A DNA stretch of 24,493 bases from Candidatus Pelethomonas intestinigallinarum (GCA_018712665.1 DVGP01000133.1:1-24493); one strand, 5' to 3'; counted from the first letter of the stretch, positions 7,845-15,336 are shown. Notes: a model not told the origin generated them from the letters alone. Translations and numbers: made by a program.

Positions 7845-8762
7845 TCACTCCTTCACAGCCCCCAAGGTCATGCCCGAGGTGAAATAGGGCTGGATAAAGG
7901 GGTAGACCACCACGATGGGGATAACCGCGCAGATGATGGTGGCCATCCGCAGACCCATGGGCGGCGGCAGCTCAAAGCCCATGCTCACGGCCCCGTTGCG
8001 GATCGAGTTCATCATCGACTTGTCTGTCAACATCCGGCGGAGAATCCAGGCGAAGGGCTGCAACTCCGTCCGGTTGCCGATGTACATCATGTAGTTGTAG
8101 TAATCGTTCCAGTTGATCACCGCGATGAACAGGGCCACCGCCGCCAGCATACTCTTGGACAGGGGCATGACGACACGGAAAAAGGCGGAAAACTCACTGC
8201 ACCCGTCCAGGAGGGCGGCCTCCTCCAGCTCTCTGGGCACAGAGTAGGAGAAGTAGTTGCGCATGATGATGTAGTAGGTAATGTTCAGCGCCCCGGGGAG
8301 CACCATGACCCAGTAGGAGCCGATGAGGCCCAGGTCCTGGTAGAGCATATAGGTGGGGATCAGTCCGCCGGAGAAGAACAAGTTGAATACCACCAGGGCG
8401 TTGATGACCTTCATCCCGCGGATGCGGCTCTTGCTGGCGGCGTAGGCCATGGTGGATGTGACCAGCACCGACAGGGTGGTGGCCAGCACCGTTTTTGTGG
8501 CGGAGATCCACAGGCTGTTCACATAGGTCTGGTTGCCGAAGATTTGGATATAATACTGCAAATCGAAGCCCTTGAACCAGAGCATCAGCCCGCCCTGGAT
8601 ATACTCCTCATAGGGCATGACCGAGGCCACCAGGCAGTACCACAGGGGATAGAAGCAGATCAGGCCGAACCCCGCGCAGAAGACCAGAACAAAGACGTCG
8701 TAGAAGTTGAAGCCCAGCCGGCTGTACATGGTACGGCGCTCTCCCGCCATTCGTCTCATCAT
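7845..8762 (-). CDS. Carbohydrate ABC transporter permease, LplC/YtcP type (305 aa)
   Basis: This is an inner-membrane CUT1 permease with about six hydrophobic segments, the first at residues 22-45. The EAA loop that contacts the ATPase is present as EAALLDGC (181-188), followed by FFRVVMPLSKS. The ending FTSGMTLGAVKE is typical of YtcP/LplC proteins. It pairs with the permease gene 17 bp upstream to form the translocation pore. Two adjacent ATG codons (8762 and 8759) follow AAAGGGGG; either could be used. No ATP-binding subunit is encoded nearby, so a shared MsmX/MsmK-type ATPase elsewhere in the genome is expected. Confidence 0.93.
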   Translation of the reverse strand: MMRRMAGERRTMYSRLGFNFYDVFVLVFCAGFGLICFYPLWYCLVASVMPYEEYIQGGLMLWFKGFDLQYYIQIFGNQTYVNSLWISATKTVLATTLSVLVTSTMAYAASKSRIRGMKVINALVVFNLFFSGGLIPTYMLYQDLGLIGSYWVMVLPGALNITYYIIMRNYFSYSVPRELEEAALLDGCSEFSAFFRVVMPLSKSMLAAVALFIAVINWNDYYNYMMYIGNRTELQPFAWILRRMLTDKSMMNSIRNGAVSMGFELPPPMGLRMATIICAVIPIVVVYPFIQPYFTSGMTLGAVKE

Positions 8763-8779
8763 CGATCCGTTCCCCCTTT

Positions 8780-9766
8780 CTAAAAGATCCCCATAACGTC
8801 CACCCGGTTAGCGGCCTTGTTGGTGATGACCACCAAAATCAGGCCCAGCAGCTGGCTGACCAGGTTCACCGCCGTGGACAGCTCGAACTCGGTGCCGCCG
8901 CCCAGGCTGATGCGGTAGATATAGGTGGCCAGCACGTCGCCGGTGGAGAGGACGTAGTTGTTGTACAGGTTGTAGAACTGGTCGAAGTTGGCGGAGAACA
9001 GGCCGGAGACGTTCAGGATCAGCATGATGACGATGGTCGGCATGATGGCCGGGATGGTGATCTTGGTCAGAAGCTGCCAGCGGTTGGCCCCATCCACCCG
9101 GGCCGCCTCGTACAGCGTGGGGTTGATCGACGCCATGGAGGCCAGATACACGATGGTCCCGTAGCCTGTGTTCTTGATCAGAGCCGCAACGATCACGATC
9201 CCCCGGAACAGGTCCGGCCTGGCCATGAAGTTGATGGGCTCAAACCCCATGGCTGTGATGATCTGATTGATAACGCCTCCCACATCTCCGCTGGAGGCGG
9301 GGTACTCCAGAAGTACCTGCACCAGGCCGGCCATGATCACCCAGGACAGGAAATAGGGCAGGTAGACGGTGGTCTGCACCACGGACTTCACCTTTTTCAG
9401 CCGCAGCTCGTTGAGCATCAGGGCCAGGAAAATGGTGAACACCGTGCTGATGACCAGGTACTCCACATTGTAGATCAGCGTGTTCTTCAGCGCCCGCCAG
9501 AAATCCGGGTCGTTGACCATGGTCTGGAAGTGTTCCAGGCCGGCCCAGGGCGAACCCCAGATCCCAAGCGCCGGCTTATAGTCCTTAAATGCCAGCTGAA
9601 TGCCGTACATGGGGCCATAGTTGAATACGATCATGAAAATCAGCCCCGGCAGAACCAGCAGGTACAAAAACCAGTACCGCCGCAGATATTTCCAGAAGCG
9701 GTTCAGCCTCCCCCCGCGGGGGTCGCTCACCGCCAGCGCGCCCGCGGTATTTTTTCGACCCAGCAT
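8780..9766 (-). CDS. Carbohydrate ABC transporter permease, LplB/YteP type (328 aa)
   Basis: This is the first gene of the minus-strand operon. After a basic N-terminal tail (about 30 residues) come about six membrane segments, starting WFLYLLVLPGLIFMIVF. The EAA loop reads EAARVDGA (220-227) and is followed by ITIPAIMPT. These are hallmarks of LplB/YteP CUT1 permeases, which import oligosaccharides, classically pectin-type or uronate-containing ones, though this is not universal. The ATG at 9766 is preceded by GAGGAGGCTTGT. Upstream lie a near-consensus promoter (9897-9925) and a perfect palindrome (9839-9867), so a leader of roughly 120 nt with a likely operator is expected. No ATPase gene accompanies the permeases. 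Confidence 0.93.
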   Translation of the reverse strand: MLGRKNTAGALAVSDPRGGRLNRFWKYLRRYWFLYLLVLPGLIFMIVFNYGPMYGIQLAFKDYKPALGIWGSPWAGLEHFQTMVNDPDFWRALKNTLIYNVEYLVISTVFTIFLALMLNELRLKKVKSVVQTTVYLPYFLSWVIMAGLVQVLLEYPASSGDVGGVINQIITAMGFEPINFMARPDLFRGIVIVAALIKNTGYGTIVYLASMASINPTLYEAARVDGANRWQLLTKITIPAIMPTIVIMLILNVSGLFSANFDQFYNLYNNYVLSTGDVLATYIYRISLGGGTEFELSTAVNLVSQLLGLILVVITNKAANRVDVMGIF

Positions 9767-9838
9767 ACAAGCCTCCTCAGAAGATAATAACTCAAAATTA
9801 TTAGCTCACACTCTTCCCGGAAGGGATCCCCCCTTCTC

Positions 9839-9867
9839 GCCGCTAATATTTTACTAATATTAGCGGC
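9839..9867. promoter_or_regulatory. Perfect 29-nt inverted repeat, candidate repressor operator
   Basis: Two 12-nt arms, GCCGCTAATATT and AATATTAGCGGC, flank TTACT and are perfectly complementary. The site begins about 25 nt downstream of the predicted start of transcription of the permease operon, a good position for a roadblock operator. It also contains the shorter palindrome CTAATATTAG. It could instead form a leader-RNA hairpin. The AT-rich core resembles palindromes at 9991-10018 and 15282-15301, suggesting a shared regulator, most likely the LacI-family protein at 15478. Confidence 0.6.
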
Positions 9868-9896
9868 ACCTCTTGATTTCTCGTTGTTTTTAGTGT

Positions 9897-9925
9897 AGTA
9901 TATCAGCAAATCCACCATCTGTCAA
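9897..9925 (-). promoter_or_regulatory. Sigma-A promoter of the permease operon
   Basis: On the minus strand, TTGACA (9920-9925) and TATACT (9897-9902) are separated by exactly 17 bp. The -35 box is perfect and the -10 box matches five of six. Predicted transcription start is near 9890, giving a leader of roughly 120 nt before the ATG at 9766. Confidence 0.85.
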
Positions 9926-9990
9926 CCTTTGCACGGGTCAAAATTTGGTGCGGTTTGTTCTGTCCGGCCAAATTTCGCGCTCATATTTTC

Positions 9991-10018
9991 AAAAATTATT
10001 AGTAATAAAATAATTTTT
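9991..10018. promoter_or_regulatory. AT-rich palindrome upstream of the oxidoreductase gene, candidate operator
   Basis: Arms AAAAATTATT (9991-10000) and AATAATTTTT (10009-10018) are perfect complements around an 8-nt centre. Nested inside is the 13-bp palindrome TTATTAGTAATAA (9996-10008). The 11-mer AAAATTATTAG occurs both here (9992-10002) and at 9794-9804 in the same intergenic region. No good consensus promoter for the plus-strand gene was found; a weak TTTTCA/AATAAT pair with 17-bp spacing would overlap this palindrome. Confidence 0.5.
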
Positions 10019-10047
10019 CGCTGTGTTCATCGGCAAAAGGAGGACCT

Positions 10048-11199
10048 ATGAGCTATCAAATCGCATTTATCGGCTATGGTTTGCGGTCGGAAACCATGAT
10101 GACCGCCTTCCGTTCCATTGACGCCGATATCTCGGTGGCCGCCGTGTGCGATCCCCGGGAGGCGGAGCTTCGGAAAAGGACCGCGGGGGACCCGATGTTC
10201 GCTTCCACAACCTATTATACCGACGCGGCGGAGATGCTGGACGCCGTGAAGCCCGACGGCGTTTTTGTGGGTACCCGCTGCGGCCTCCACACCCCTATGG
10301 CGAAGCAGGTCCTGTCCCGGGATCTCCCCCTCTTTTTGGAGAAGCCCGTGGCCATCACGGATGACCAGCTCCGCGATCTCGCCTCAGCTGGGCGGGGCCG
10401 TGAGAATCAGGTGGTGGTCTCCTTCCCCCTGCGGATGTGCGCTGTGGTCCAGGAGATGAAGCGGATCGTGGACTCCGGGGCGCTGGGTCAACTGACCATG
10501 GTGCAGGCCGTCAACAACGTGCCCTACGGCAGCGTCTACTACCACAGCTGGTACCGGGACCCCTCCCTCACCGGCGGCTTGTTCCTTCAGAAGGCCACCC
10601 ACGACATCGACTACATCAGCTATCTCATTGGAGAGACGCCGAAGACCGTGTTCGCCCGCACCGCCAAGCTCTACTTCAAGGGGGACCGCCCCGCCAATCT
10701 CCACTGCCCCGACTGCCCAGATTACAGGACGTGTGTGGAGAGCAGCTATGTGGTGGGCAAGCTTCAGGGAGACGACGTTCAAGGGGACGCCTGCTGCTTC
10801 GCGGCAGACACCGGCAACGAGGACGGCGCCTGCGCCGTCTTCACCTGCGGCAGCGGCCTGCTCATCAGCTACAGCCAGAACTTCGTGGTGAAGCGCTCCG
10901 CCGCCCGGCGGGGCTGCCGGATCATCGGCACCCGGGGCAGCGCGGAGTTCGACTTCTACACCGGACAGATCCGCGTCGACGACTACTTCACGCCCCAGAC
11001 GGCGACCCACCAGATCACCAGTGCGGGGAATCATTTCGGCGGAGACAAGCGGCTGGCCCTGGCCTTCCTGTCGGTGCTGGCCGGGGAGCCGTCCCCCGCA
11101 GGGCTGGAGACCGGCCTGGCCAGCGCGGCCTGCTGCCTGGCCGCCCGCCGCTCCGCCGAAACCGGCCAGCTGGAGGAGGTCCCCTTCCCCATCCCCTGA
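10048..11199 (+). CDS. Gfo/Idh/MocA-family NAD(P)-dependent sugar oxidoreductase (383 aa)
   Basis: The N-terminal Rossmann domain starts IAFIGYG and contains the family signature LEKPVA (97-102), with the conserved Lys99. The downstream catalytic-region motif KATHDIDYI supplies His185. Such enzymes oxidise or reduce a hydroxyl or keto group of a free or glycosidic sugar, or of an inositol. Between the domains is a Cys cluster, CPDCPDYRTC (220-229), plus Cys256 and Cys257; related clusters occur in a subset of the family and may bind metal. The ATG at 10048 follows AAAAGGAGG at short spacing. It is first in a plus-strand pair with the large propeller gene, divergent from the transporter operon, which suggests it works on the transported sugar. 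Exact substrate unknown. Confidence 0.9.
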   Translation: MSYQIAFIGYGLRSETMMTAFRSIDADISVAAVCDPREAELRKRTAGDPMFASTTYYTDAAEMLDAVKPDGVFVGTRCGLHTPMAKQVLSRDLPLFLEKPVAITDDQLRDLASAGRGRENQVVVSFPLRMCAVVQEMKRIVDSGALGQLTMVQAVNNVPYGSVYYHSWYRDPSLTGGLFLQKATHDIDYISYLIGETPKTVFARTAKLYFKGDRPANLHCPDCPDYRTCVESSYVVGKLQGDDVQGDACCFAADTGNEDGACAVFTCGSGLLISYSQNFVVKRSAARRGCRIIGTRGSAEFDFYTGQIRVDDYFTPQTATHQITSAGNHFGGDKRLALAFLSVLAGEPSPAGLETGLASAACCLAARRSAETGQLEEVPFPIP

Positions 11200-11264
11200 C
11201 CTCCCACATTACAATAATAATTCTCATATCACGGCAATATCACGAAATTACGGAGGATCGATCC

Positions 11265-13058
11265 ATGGCACTCTCTCAACAGGGCGCTTTCGCCCTCCAC
11301 CACCAGCGCCGCACCCTCTACCTCCCCCAGCAGCGCCCCGGCTTCACCGCCTGGGCGGCGGCCTTCGACTACGGCGACGGCCGCCTGGGTCTGAGCTTCA
11401 AGGAGACCCTGCAGGCCCGGGACCCGAACTACCGTCCGCCCCTCCTGGAGTACGGCGAGGCCGTTGGCGCGCCGGTGTCCTACTGCTCCGTGGAGTGCGG
11501 CAGCCGGGACCAGCGCTCCTTCCGGATCTACATGCTCTCCGAGGACGGTGGGCGGACCTACCGGGAGTCCGGCCGCTGTCCCATAGAGGAGGGGGCCTTC
11601 TGCAGCGTCGGCTTCCCCGACGGGCGCATCGTGGGCCTGGAGACCCCACGGAAGGACGCCGCCGGTTCCGGCTGCGGCGACGGCATCCTGGTCCGGGAGA
11701 GCCGGGACGGGGGGACCACCTGGCAGCACGTGACCAAGCTGCTGGAGGGCTGCGCCCCCTACCTGTGGCGGGTCCGCCGCCTGGGGGACGGCTCCTTTCT
11801 GCTGCTGGCCAGCCTCTACGGCACCCCCTGGGGCCCCAGCCGGGCCCGGGCCACCCGGAACACCATGCTGCCCGGGGAGACCTATCTGAACAAGATCCAG
11901 ACCTTTTTCCTCCACAGCCGCGACGGCGTCCACTACTCCGGCCCCCACTACGTCCTCCCCGGCATCGGGGCCCACGAGTACGACGTGGCGGAGCTGTCGG
12001 ACGGCTCTCTGCTGTTCCTGGCGGGGGACGTCCAGGCCACCCCGGCGGCCCGGCAGATCGTCCGCCGGGAGGGGGAGCGGTTCATCAACGGCCCCCTGCT
12101 CCCCATCCGCCGGGGCGCTCCCGCCGATCCCGCCGCCGATCCCCAGGGGGGCTTTTTGCCGGAGACCTTCGTCTGCCTGCCCGGCGACCTGCTGGTGGGG
12201 GCCCGCCGGAACAAGCCCTACGCCTGCTCCGCCGACCGGGGGGAGAACTGGTTCGAGATAGAGGGCCTTCCGAGCAGCCTGTACCAGCCCAGCCTCCAGC
12301 TCCTGCCCGACGGCTCCCTGGCCTGCTTCGGCCACATCGGCGGGGACCTGGCCCTGGGGCAGGCGGACATGTACATCGCCGCCGACTTTTTCCGGGTGGA
12401 GGGCCGTCCCCCGGCGGCGGCGGAGCTGTCCCTGGAGCGGCTGCTGTCCCCGGAGGGCAGCCAGTACCGCAACGCCTACGCCGCCACGCTGACCCAGGAC
12501 GGACGGCCGCTGGCCGGGCGGCGGGTGGTGTTCCGCTTCAACCCCTACTGGCGGGCCGACGGCACCGTGTCCACACTGCCCCAGGAGGAGGCCCCCCATC
12601 AGATCGAGGCCGTTACCGACAGCCAGGGCCGGGCCGAGGCCGCCGTCCCGGACTTTGACCGCACCGCCGACATCCACTTCGCCTACCAGGTGGACGCCTG
12701 GTTCCCCGGGGAGGAGGCGCTGCTCCCCTGCCGCAGCCCCCTGCGGTGCGAGCTGGCCATGACCCCCCGCAGGCGCTGCCGCCGCCCTTACCCCGTCTAC
12801 CTGGCCGGCGGCGTCCTCTATGTCTCCCGGGAGATGGAGGAGCGCTTCCCGGGGATCTACCAGCTGCTGGAGCCCCAGCGGGGTCTCTCTCCGGCGGCCT
12901 CCCCCGAGGCGCTCCCCGCCGATCTGATCCAGGCCCTGCTGGATGCCAACGCCCTCCGCAGAGATCAGGCGGGCCGGTTGGCCTGGTGCCCCAGTGTCCA
13001 CGCGCCGGCACCCCTGGCGGACGTCAAGCCCATGGGCGACGGGGACTGGTATGAGTAA
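11265..13058 (+). CDS. Large BNR beta-propeller protein with C-terminal Ig-like domain (597 aa)
   Basis: Residues 1-375 form a sialidase-like propeller with Asp-box or degenerate Asp-box motifs SEDGGRTY (92-99), SRDGGTTW (146-153), SRDGVHYS (218-225) and SADRGENW (322-329). Residues about 400-500 resemble a bacterial Ig-like (Big_1/invasin-type) domain, with AATLTQDGRPLAGRRVVFRF and a later TDSQGRA turn. The last 90 residues show no domain I recognise. No signal peptide is present, unusual for a protein with an Ig-like module. The start ATG at 11265 is 8 nt after GGAGG; the gene is 65 bp downstream of the oxidoreductase. The sialidase RIP motif is not evident, so the activity could be glycosidase or lyase. 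Fold good, function unknown. Confidence 0.75.
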   Translation: MALSQQGAFALHHQRRTLYLPQQRPGFTAWAAAFDYGDGRLGLSFKETLQARDPNYRPPLLEYGEAVGAPVSYCSVECGSRDQRSFRIYMLSEDGGRTYRESGRCPIEEGAFCSVGFPDGRIVGLETPRKDAAGSGCGDGILVRESRDGGTTWQHVTKLLEGCAPYLWRVRRLGDGSFLLLASLYGTPWGPSRARATRNTMLPGETYLNKIQTFFLHSRDGVHYSGPHYVLPGIGAHEYDVAELSDGSLLFLAGDVQATPAARQIVRREGERFINGPLLPIRRGAPADPAADPQGGFLPETFVCLPGDLLVGARRNKPYACSADRGENWFEIEGLPSSLYQPSLQLLPDGSLACFGHIGGDLALGQADMYIAADFFRVEGRPPAAAELSLERLLSPEGSQYRNAYAATLTQDGRPLAGRRVVFRFNPYWRADGTVSTLPQEEAPHQIEAVTDSQGRAEAAVPDFDRTADIHFAYQVDAWFPGEEALLPCRSPLRCELAMTPRRRCRRPYPVYLAGGVLYVSREMEERFPGIYQLLEPQRGLSPAASPEALPADLIQALLDANALRRDQAGRLAWCPSVHAPAPLADVKPMGDGDWYE

Positions 13059-13089
13059 TAATAAAATAAATAAATAGAGCACCAAAAAC

Positions 13090-13123
13090 AGCGCAGGGAC
13101 CAGCAATAGCCAGTCCCTGCGCT
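13090..13123 (-). terminator. Hairpin with T-run on the minus strand
   Basis: An 11-bp perfect stem (13090-13100 with 13113-13123) is followed on the minus strand by TGTTTTTGG. This suits termination of leftward transcripts from the kinase-aldolase operon, though it lies 200 nt past the aldolase stop. On the plus strand no T-run follows. Confidence 0.5.
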
Positions 13124-13289
13124 CAACACGCAAAAAAAGCCTCGCAGAGTTCCGCCGCCCGCAGGCGGCGGAAGAAGATCAAATCGTTTTTCCGACGGCG
13201 TGCACATCGGAAAAACACTCTGCGCGGAGCGAGCGTCGAATCGTCCGCCAAGGGCGGACGACCGAGGCGCAGAGCGAAGTGAAACCCTT

Positions 13290-13321
13290 TTGGCGGAAAA
13301 GGCGTCAGCCTTTTTCGCCAA
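13290..13321 (-). terminator. Hairpin directly after the aldolase gene
   Basis: A 14-bp stem with one G-T wobble (13290-13303 with 13308-13321) closes a GTCA loop. It begins 2 nt beyond the aldolase stop codon on the minus strand. The following AAAAGGGTTTC has only a weak T-run, so it may act together with the stem at 13090-13123. Confidence 0.5.
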
Positions 13322-13323
13322 TT

Positions 13324-14082
13324 TCAGCGCAGCTCCGCCATGCCGGCAGAGCCGGCCTTGAGCATTCCCAGGTCGCTGTTCCACATGTTGACGGTCATGC
13401 CCCGATCCAGCCAGGGCTTCAGCGCCGCCGCGCCGCTGAAGTGGCCGCCGGCCCGCTTGCCGCTGGCCTGGGCCCCCGCCACCACCTTGGCGAAGGCGGC
13501 CTCCATCTCCGGGTGGGTGTACTGGCCCAGCAGGCCGTAGTCCTGGGACATGTCGTTGGGGCCGATGAGGGCCAGGTCGATGCCGTCCACCGCCATGATC
13601 TCCGCCACATGCTCCACGCCCTCCCGGGACTCGATCTGGGCCATCAGGACGGTGCCCCGGTTGGACTGCTCCATGTAGGTCCGGCCGTCCACCTTCTCAA
13701 AGTCCGTGTGGGGGCGGTTCAAGGACACGCCCCGGTGGCCCATGGGGGCGTACTTGGCCCAGTCCACCAGCTGCTGGGCCTGTTCGGCGGACTCCGTATT
13801 GGGCAGCAGCAGCCCTTCAGCGCCCATCTCCAGGAACTTCAGCACGTGCTCCCGCCGCAGCTCCGGAATCCGGACCACGCCGGGCAGGCCGATGGCTCTG
13901 GCCACCGCCAGCATATCCGCCACCTCCCGGGTGGTGAAGGACCCGTGCTCGCAGTCCACCACGAAGAAGTCGAACCCGCACCGGGCCAGGATCTTGGGCA
14001 GATCCGCACTGGCGAAGGTCGTCACCATGGTGCCCAGCAGGCGCCCGCCTTCCTCCAATTTTTCTCTGAAACAGTACCGCAT
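13324..14082 (-). CDS. HpcH/HpaI-family class II aldolase (252 aa)
   Basis: A pyruvate-type, metal-dependent aldolase of normal family length. Matches to the HpaI/GarL/YfaU pattern are VVDCEHG (His46), RIPE (Arg71), the metal ligands Glu151 in AQIES and Asp177 in GPNDMS, spaced 26 apart as in HpaI (Glu149, Asp175). These enzymes split 2-keto-3-deoxy acids to pyruvate (or a hydroxypyruvate-like product) and an aldehyde in the cytoplasm. The ATG at 14082 is preceded by GGGGGATCTCT; longer in-frame starts at 14112 and 14172 add residues unlike the family. It follows the PfkB kinase gene on the same strand after 118 bp, so its substrate may be a phosphorylated 2-keto-3-deoxy sugar acid. Family certain, exact substrate open. 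Confidence 0.9.
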   Translation of the reverse strand: MRYCFREKLEEGGRLLGTMVTTFASADLPKILARCGFDFFVVDCEHGSFTTREVADMLAVARAIGLPGVVRIPELRREHVLKFLEMGAEGLLLPNTESAEQAQQLVDWAKYAPMGHRGVSLNRPHTDFEKVDGRTYMEQSNRGTVLMAQIESREGVEHVAEIMAVDGIDLALIGPNDMSQDYGLLGQYTHPEMEAAFAKVVAGAQASGKRAGGHFSGAAALKPWLDRGMTVNMWNSDLGMLKAGSAGMAELR

Positions 14083-14200
14083 AGAGATCCCCCATTCCGC
14101 CGCTGTACGCGGCATAAAGTAATCATAAAAATGTATCCTTGGCAATAAAGCGCGTCTTCCCCCCGGGAGCAAGCCTCACATCCGGGGACCGCCCACGCGG

Positions 14201-15235
14201 TCACGCGCCCCGCCCCTGCTCCGTTTCATCCGAACTTGGCCGGACCAGCCGCTCCGCGCGGCACAGGCCCGAGGCCATCAGCTCCTCCACCTCCGCCTCC
14301 GCAGGGATCGCCATGCCCACCGCGCCCCGCTTGGTACACACCAGGGTCCCCACGCAGTTGCAGAACCGGGCCGCCTCCTCCAGCGGCATGTCCCGCTGGA
14401 CGCAACGGCACAGGGCGGCGGCAAAGCAGTCCCCCGCCCCGGTGGGGTCCACCACCGGCACGTCGATCCCCGGCGAGGCCACCACCTGGCCGCCGGCGGA
14501 CAGCAGCGCCCCGTCCTTGTCCTGGGAGATGGCCACCAGCTTCGGGCCCATGCCGTGGAGAACGTCCAGGATCTCCCACACGTCCTCCCGTCCCGTGAGC
14601 TGCCTGGCCTCCGCCAGGGTGGGCTTGAGGATATCGGCCTGGGACGCCATGCGGAGCATCCGCTCCCGCGCCTCTCCGCCCCAGCGGAGCTCCCCCCGGA
14701 TGTTGGGGTCGAAGGACACCAGCACGCCGTGGCGCTTGGCCATGGCCACCGCCTCGAAGCAGGCCCCGCGGATGGACTCGTTCAGCTCCAGCAGCATCCC
14801 CGGCAGATGGAGGATCTGGGCCTGGGCGACGACCTCCTCATCCAGGTCCCCGGCGGAGAACCGGCTCCCCACGGAGTTCTCCCGGTAGTACTGGTAGTTG
14901 CGCCCCTCCGGCAGGTATTCCAGGAAGGCCAGGCCGATCTGCCCCTCCTCCGACCGGACCATGTGGGAGGTGTCCACCCCCGAGCGGGCCACCGTCTCCA
15001 CCGCCAGGCGGCTGAAGGGGTCCCGCCCCACCTTTCCCAACAGGCCGCACCGGGCTCCCAGGGCCGCGGCGGCGCAGGAGAAGATCCCCGCCGAGCCGCT
15101 GACCGTCTTAATCACCGTCCCCGGCTCAGACAGCCGCATGTCGCTCCTGGTGGGGACAAAGTCAAGCAGGAGCTCCCCCAGCGCCAGGATCTCCCCCGCC
15201 GGCTTCGCCGTGGGAAACAAGCTTTTCAGTCCCAT
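14201..15235 (-). CDS. PfkB-family carbohydrate kinase, 2-keto-3-deoxygluconate kinase-like (344 aa)
   Basis: A ribokinase-fold sugar kinase. It shows the N-terminal signature region (GSAGIFSCAAAALGARCGLLGKVG, here cited by its ends GSAG 47-50 and GKVG 67-70), FDPNIR (175-180) and the PfkB signature DPTGAGD (263-269), where Asp269 is the catalytic base. Fructokinases and KDG kinases look alike at this level. The neighbouring 2-keto-3-deoxy-acid aldolase makes a KDG-kinase-type role the better guess. The ATG at 15235 (MGLKSLF) follows GAGGGGTGAGGCG; an in-frame ATG eight codons upstream is possible but has a poorer site. It is transcribed from a near-consensus promoter (15308-15336), divergently from the LacI-family gene, with a perfect AT-rich palindrome at the start of transcription. 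Confidence 0.85.
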   Translation of the reverse strand: MGLKSLFPTAKPAGEILALGELLLDFVPTRSDMRLSEPGTVIKTVSGSAGIFSCAAAALGARCGLLGKVGRDPFSRLAVETVARSGVDTSHMVRSEEGQIGLAFLEYLPEGRNYQYYRENSVGSRFSAGDLDEEVVAQAQILHLPGMLLELNESIRGACFEAVAMAKRHGVLVSFDPNIRGELRWGGEARERMLRMASQADILKPTLAEARQLTGREDVWEILDVLHGMGPKLVAISQDKDGALLSAGGQVVASPGIDVPVVDPTGAGDCFAAALCRCVQRDMPLEEAARFCNCVGTLVCTKRGAVGMAIPAEAEVEELMASGLCRAERLVRPSSDETEQGRGA

Positions 15236-15281
15236 CGCCTCACCCCTCATCTCACTCACATCACTTTTTATTAATAATAAT

Positions 15282-15301
15282 AAATATTAAAATTAATATT
15301 T
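15282..15301. promoter_or_regulatory. AT-rich perfect palindrome at the kinase transcription start, candidate LacI operator
   Basis: AAATATTAA and TTAATATTT flank AA, giving a perfect 20-bp inverted repeat. It covers the predicted start of minus-strand transcription for the kinase operon. The half-site AATATTA is shared with the palindrome at 9839-9867. On the regulator's own side, the sequence 15436-15461, immediately after its -10 box, is also AT-rich with imperfect symmetry and could be an autoregulatory site. Confidence 0.55.
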
Positions 15302-15307
15302 TAATTT

Positions 15308-15336
15308 ATCATACCAGACGCGGGGCAACTTGTCAA
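15308..15336 (-). promoter_or_regulatory. Sigma-A promoter of the kinase-aldolase operon
   Basis: On the minus strand, TTGACA (15331-15336) and TATGAT (15308-15313) are 17 bp apart. The -35 box is perfect and the -10 box matches five of six. The predicted start near 15301 coincides with the palindrome at 15282-15301. Confidence 0.85.

Larger units (their letters stand above)
13059..13323. other. Hairpin-dense intergenic region between two convergent genes
   Basis: This 265-bp region holds no credible gene. It contains at least five stem-loops: 13090-13123, 13150-13173 (10-bp stem, CGCA loop), 13186-13216 (10-bp stem), 13241-13261 (9-bp stem, 3-nt loop) and 13290-13321. A segment at 13217-13225 can pair either upstream with 13143-13150 or downstream with 13267-13274, giving two mutually exclusive folds. 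It may be a genome-repeated extragenic element or a structured 3' region; the sequence alone does not decide. Confidence 0.55.

Noticed and set aside
1414..13058. A sialic acid catabolic (nan) cluster, suggested by two sialidase-like proteins and a sialate O-acetylesterase-family gene
   Set aside because: No nanE, nanK or nagA/B is present. The DapA-family lyase is in another operon with a different signature, the propellers lack the RIP motif, and all enzymes are cytoplasmic. Family names alone do not support it.
11229..13133. Open reading frame of 634 codons on the minus strand
   Set aside because: Antisense to the large propeller gene; low-complexity Gly/Ala/Val/Gln-rich translation and no recognisable domain.
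13141..13274. tRNA or known riboswitch in the hairpin cluster
   Set aside because: The multi-branched fold lacks T-loop, anticodon or CCA features, and I recognise no riboswitch consensus. It also lies at 3' ends rather than in a leader.
13090..13321. CRISPR array
   Set aside because: The stems differ in sequence and there are no regularly spaced identical repeats.
12965..13384. Minus-strand reading frame of 139 codons across the hairpin region
   Set aside because: It runs through the stem-loops and into two real genes, has no ribosome binding site and no recognisable domain. It is best seen as translation of structured intergenic DNA.
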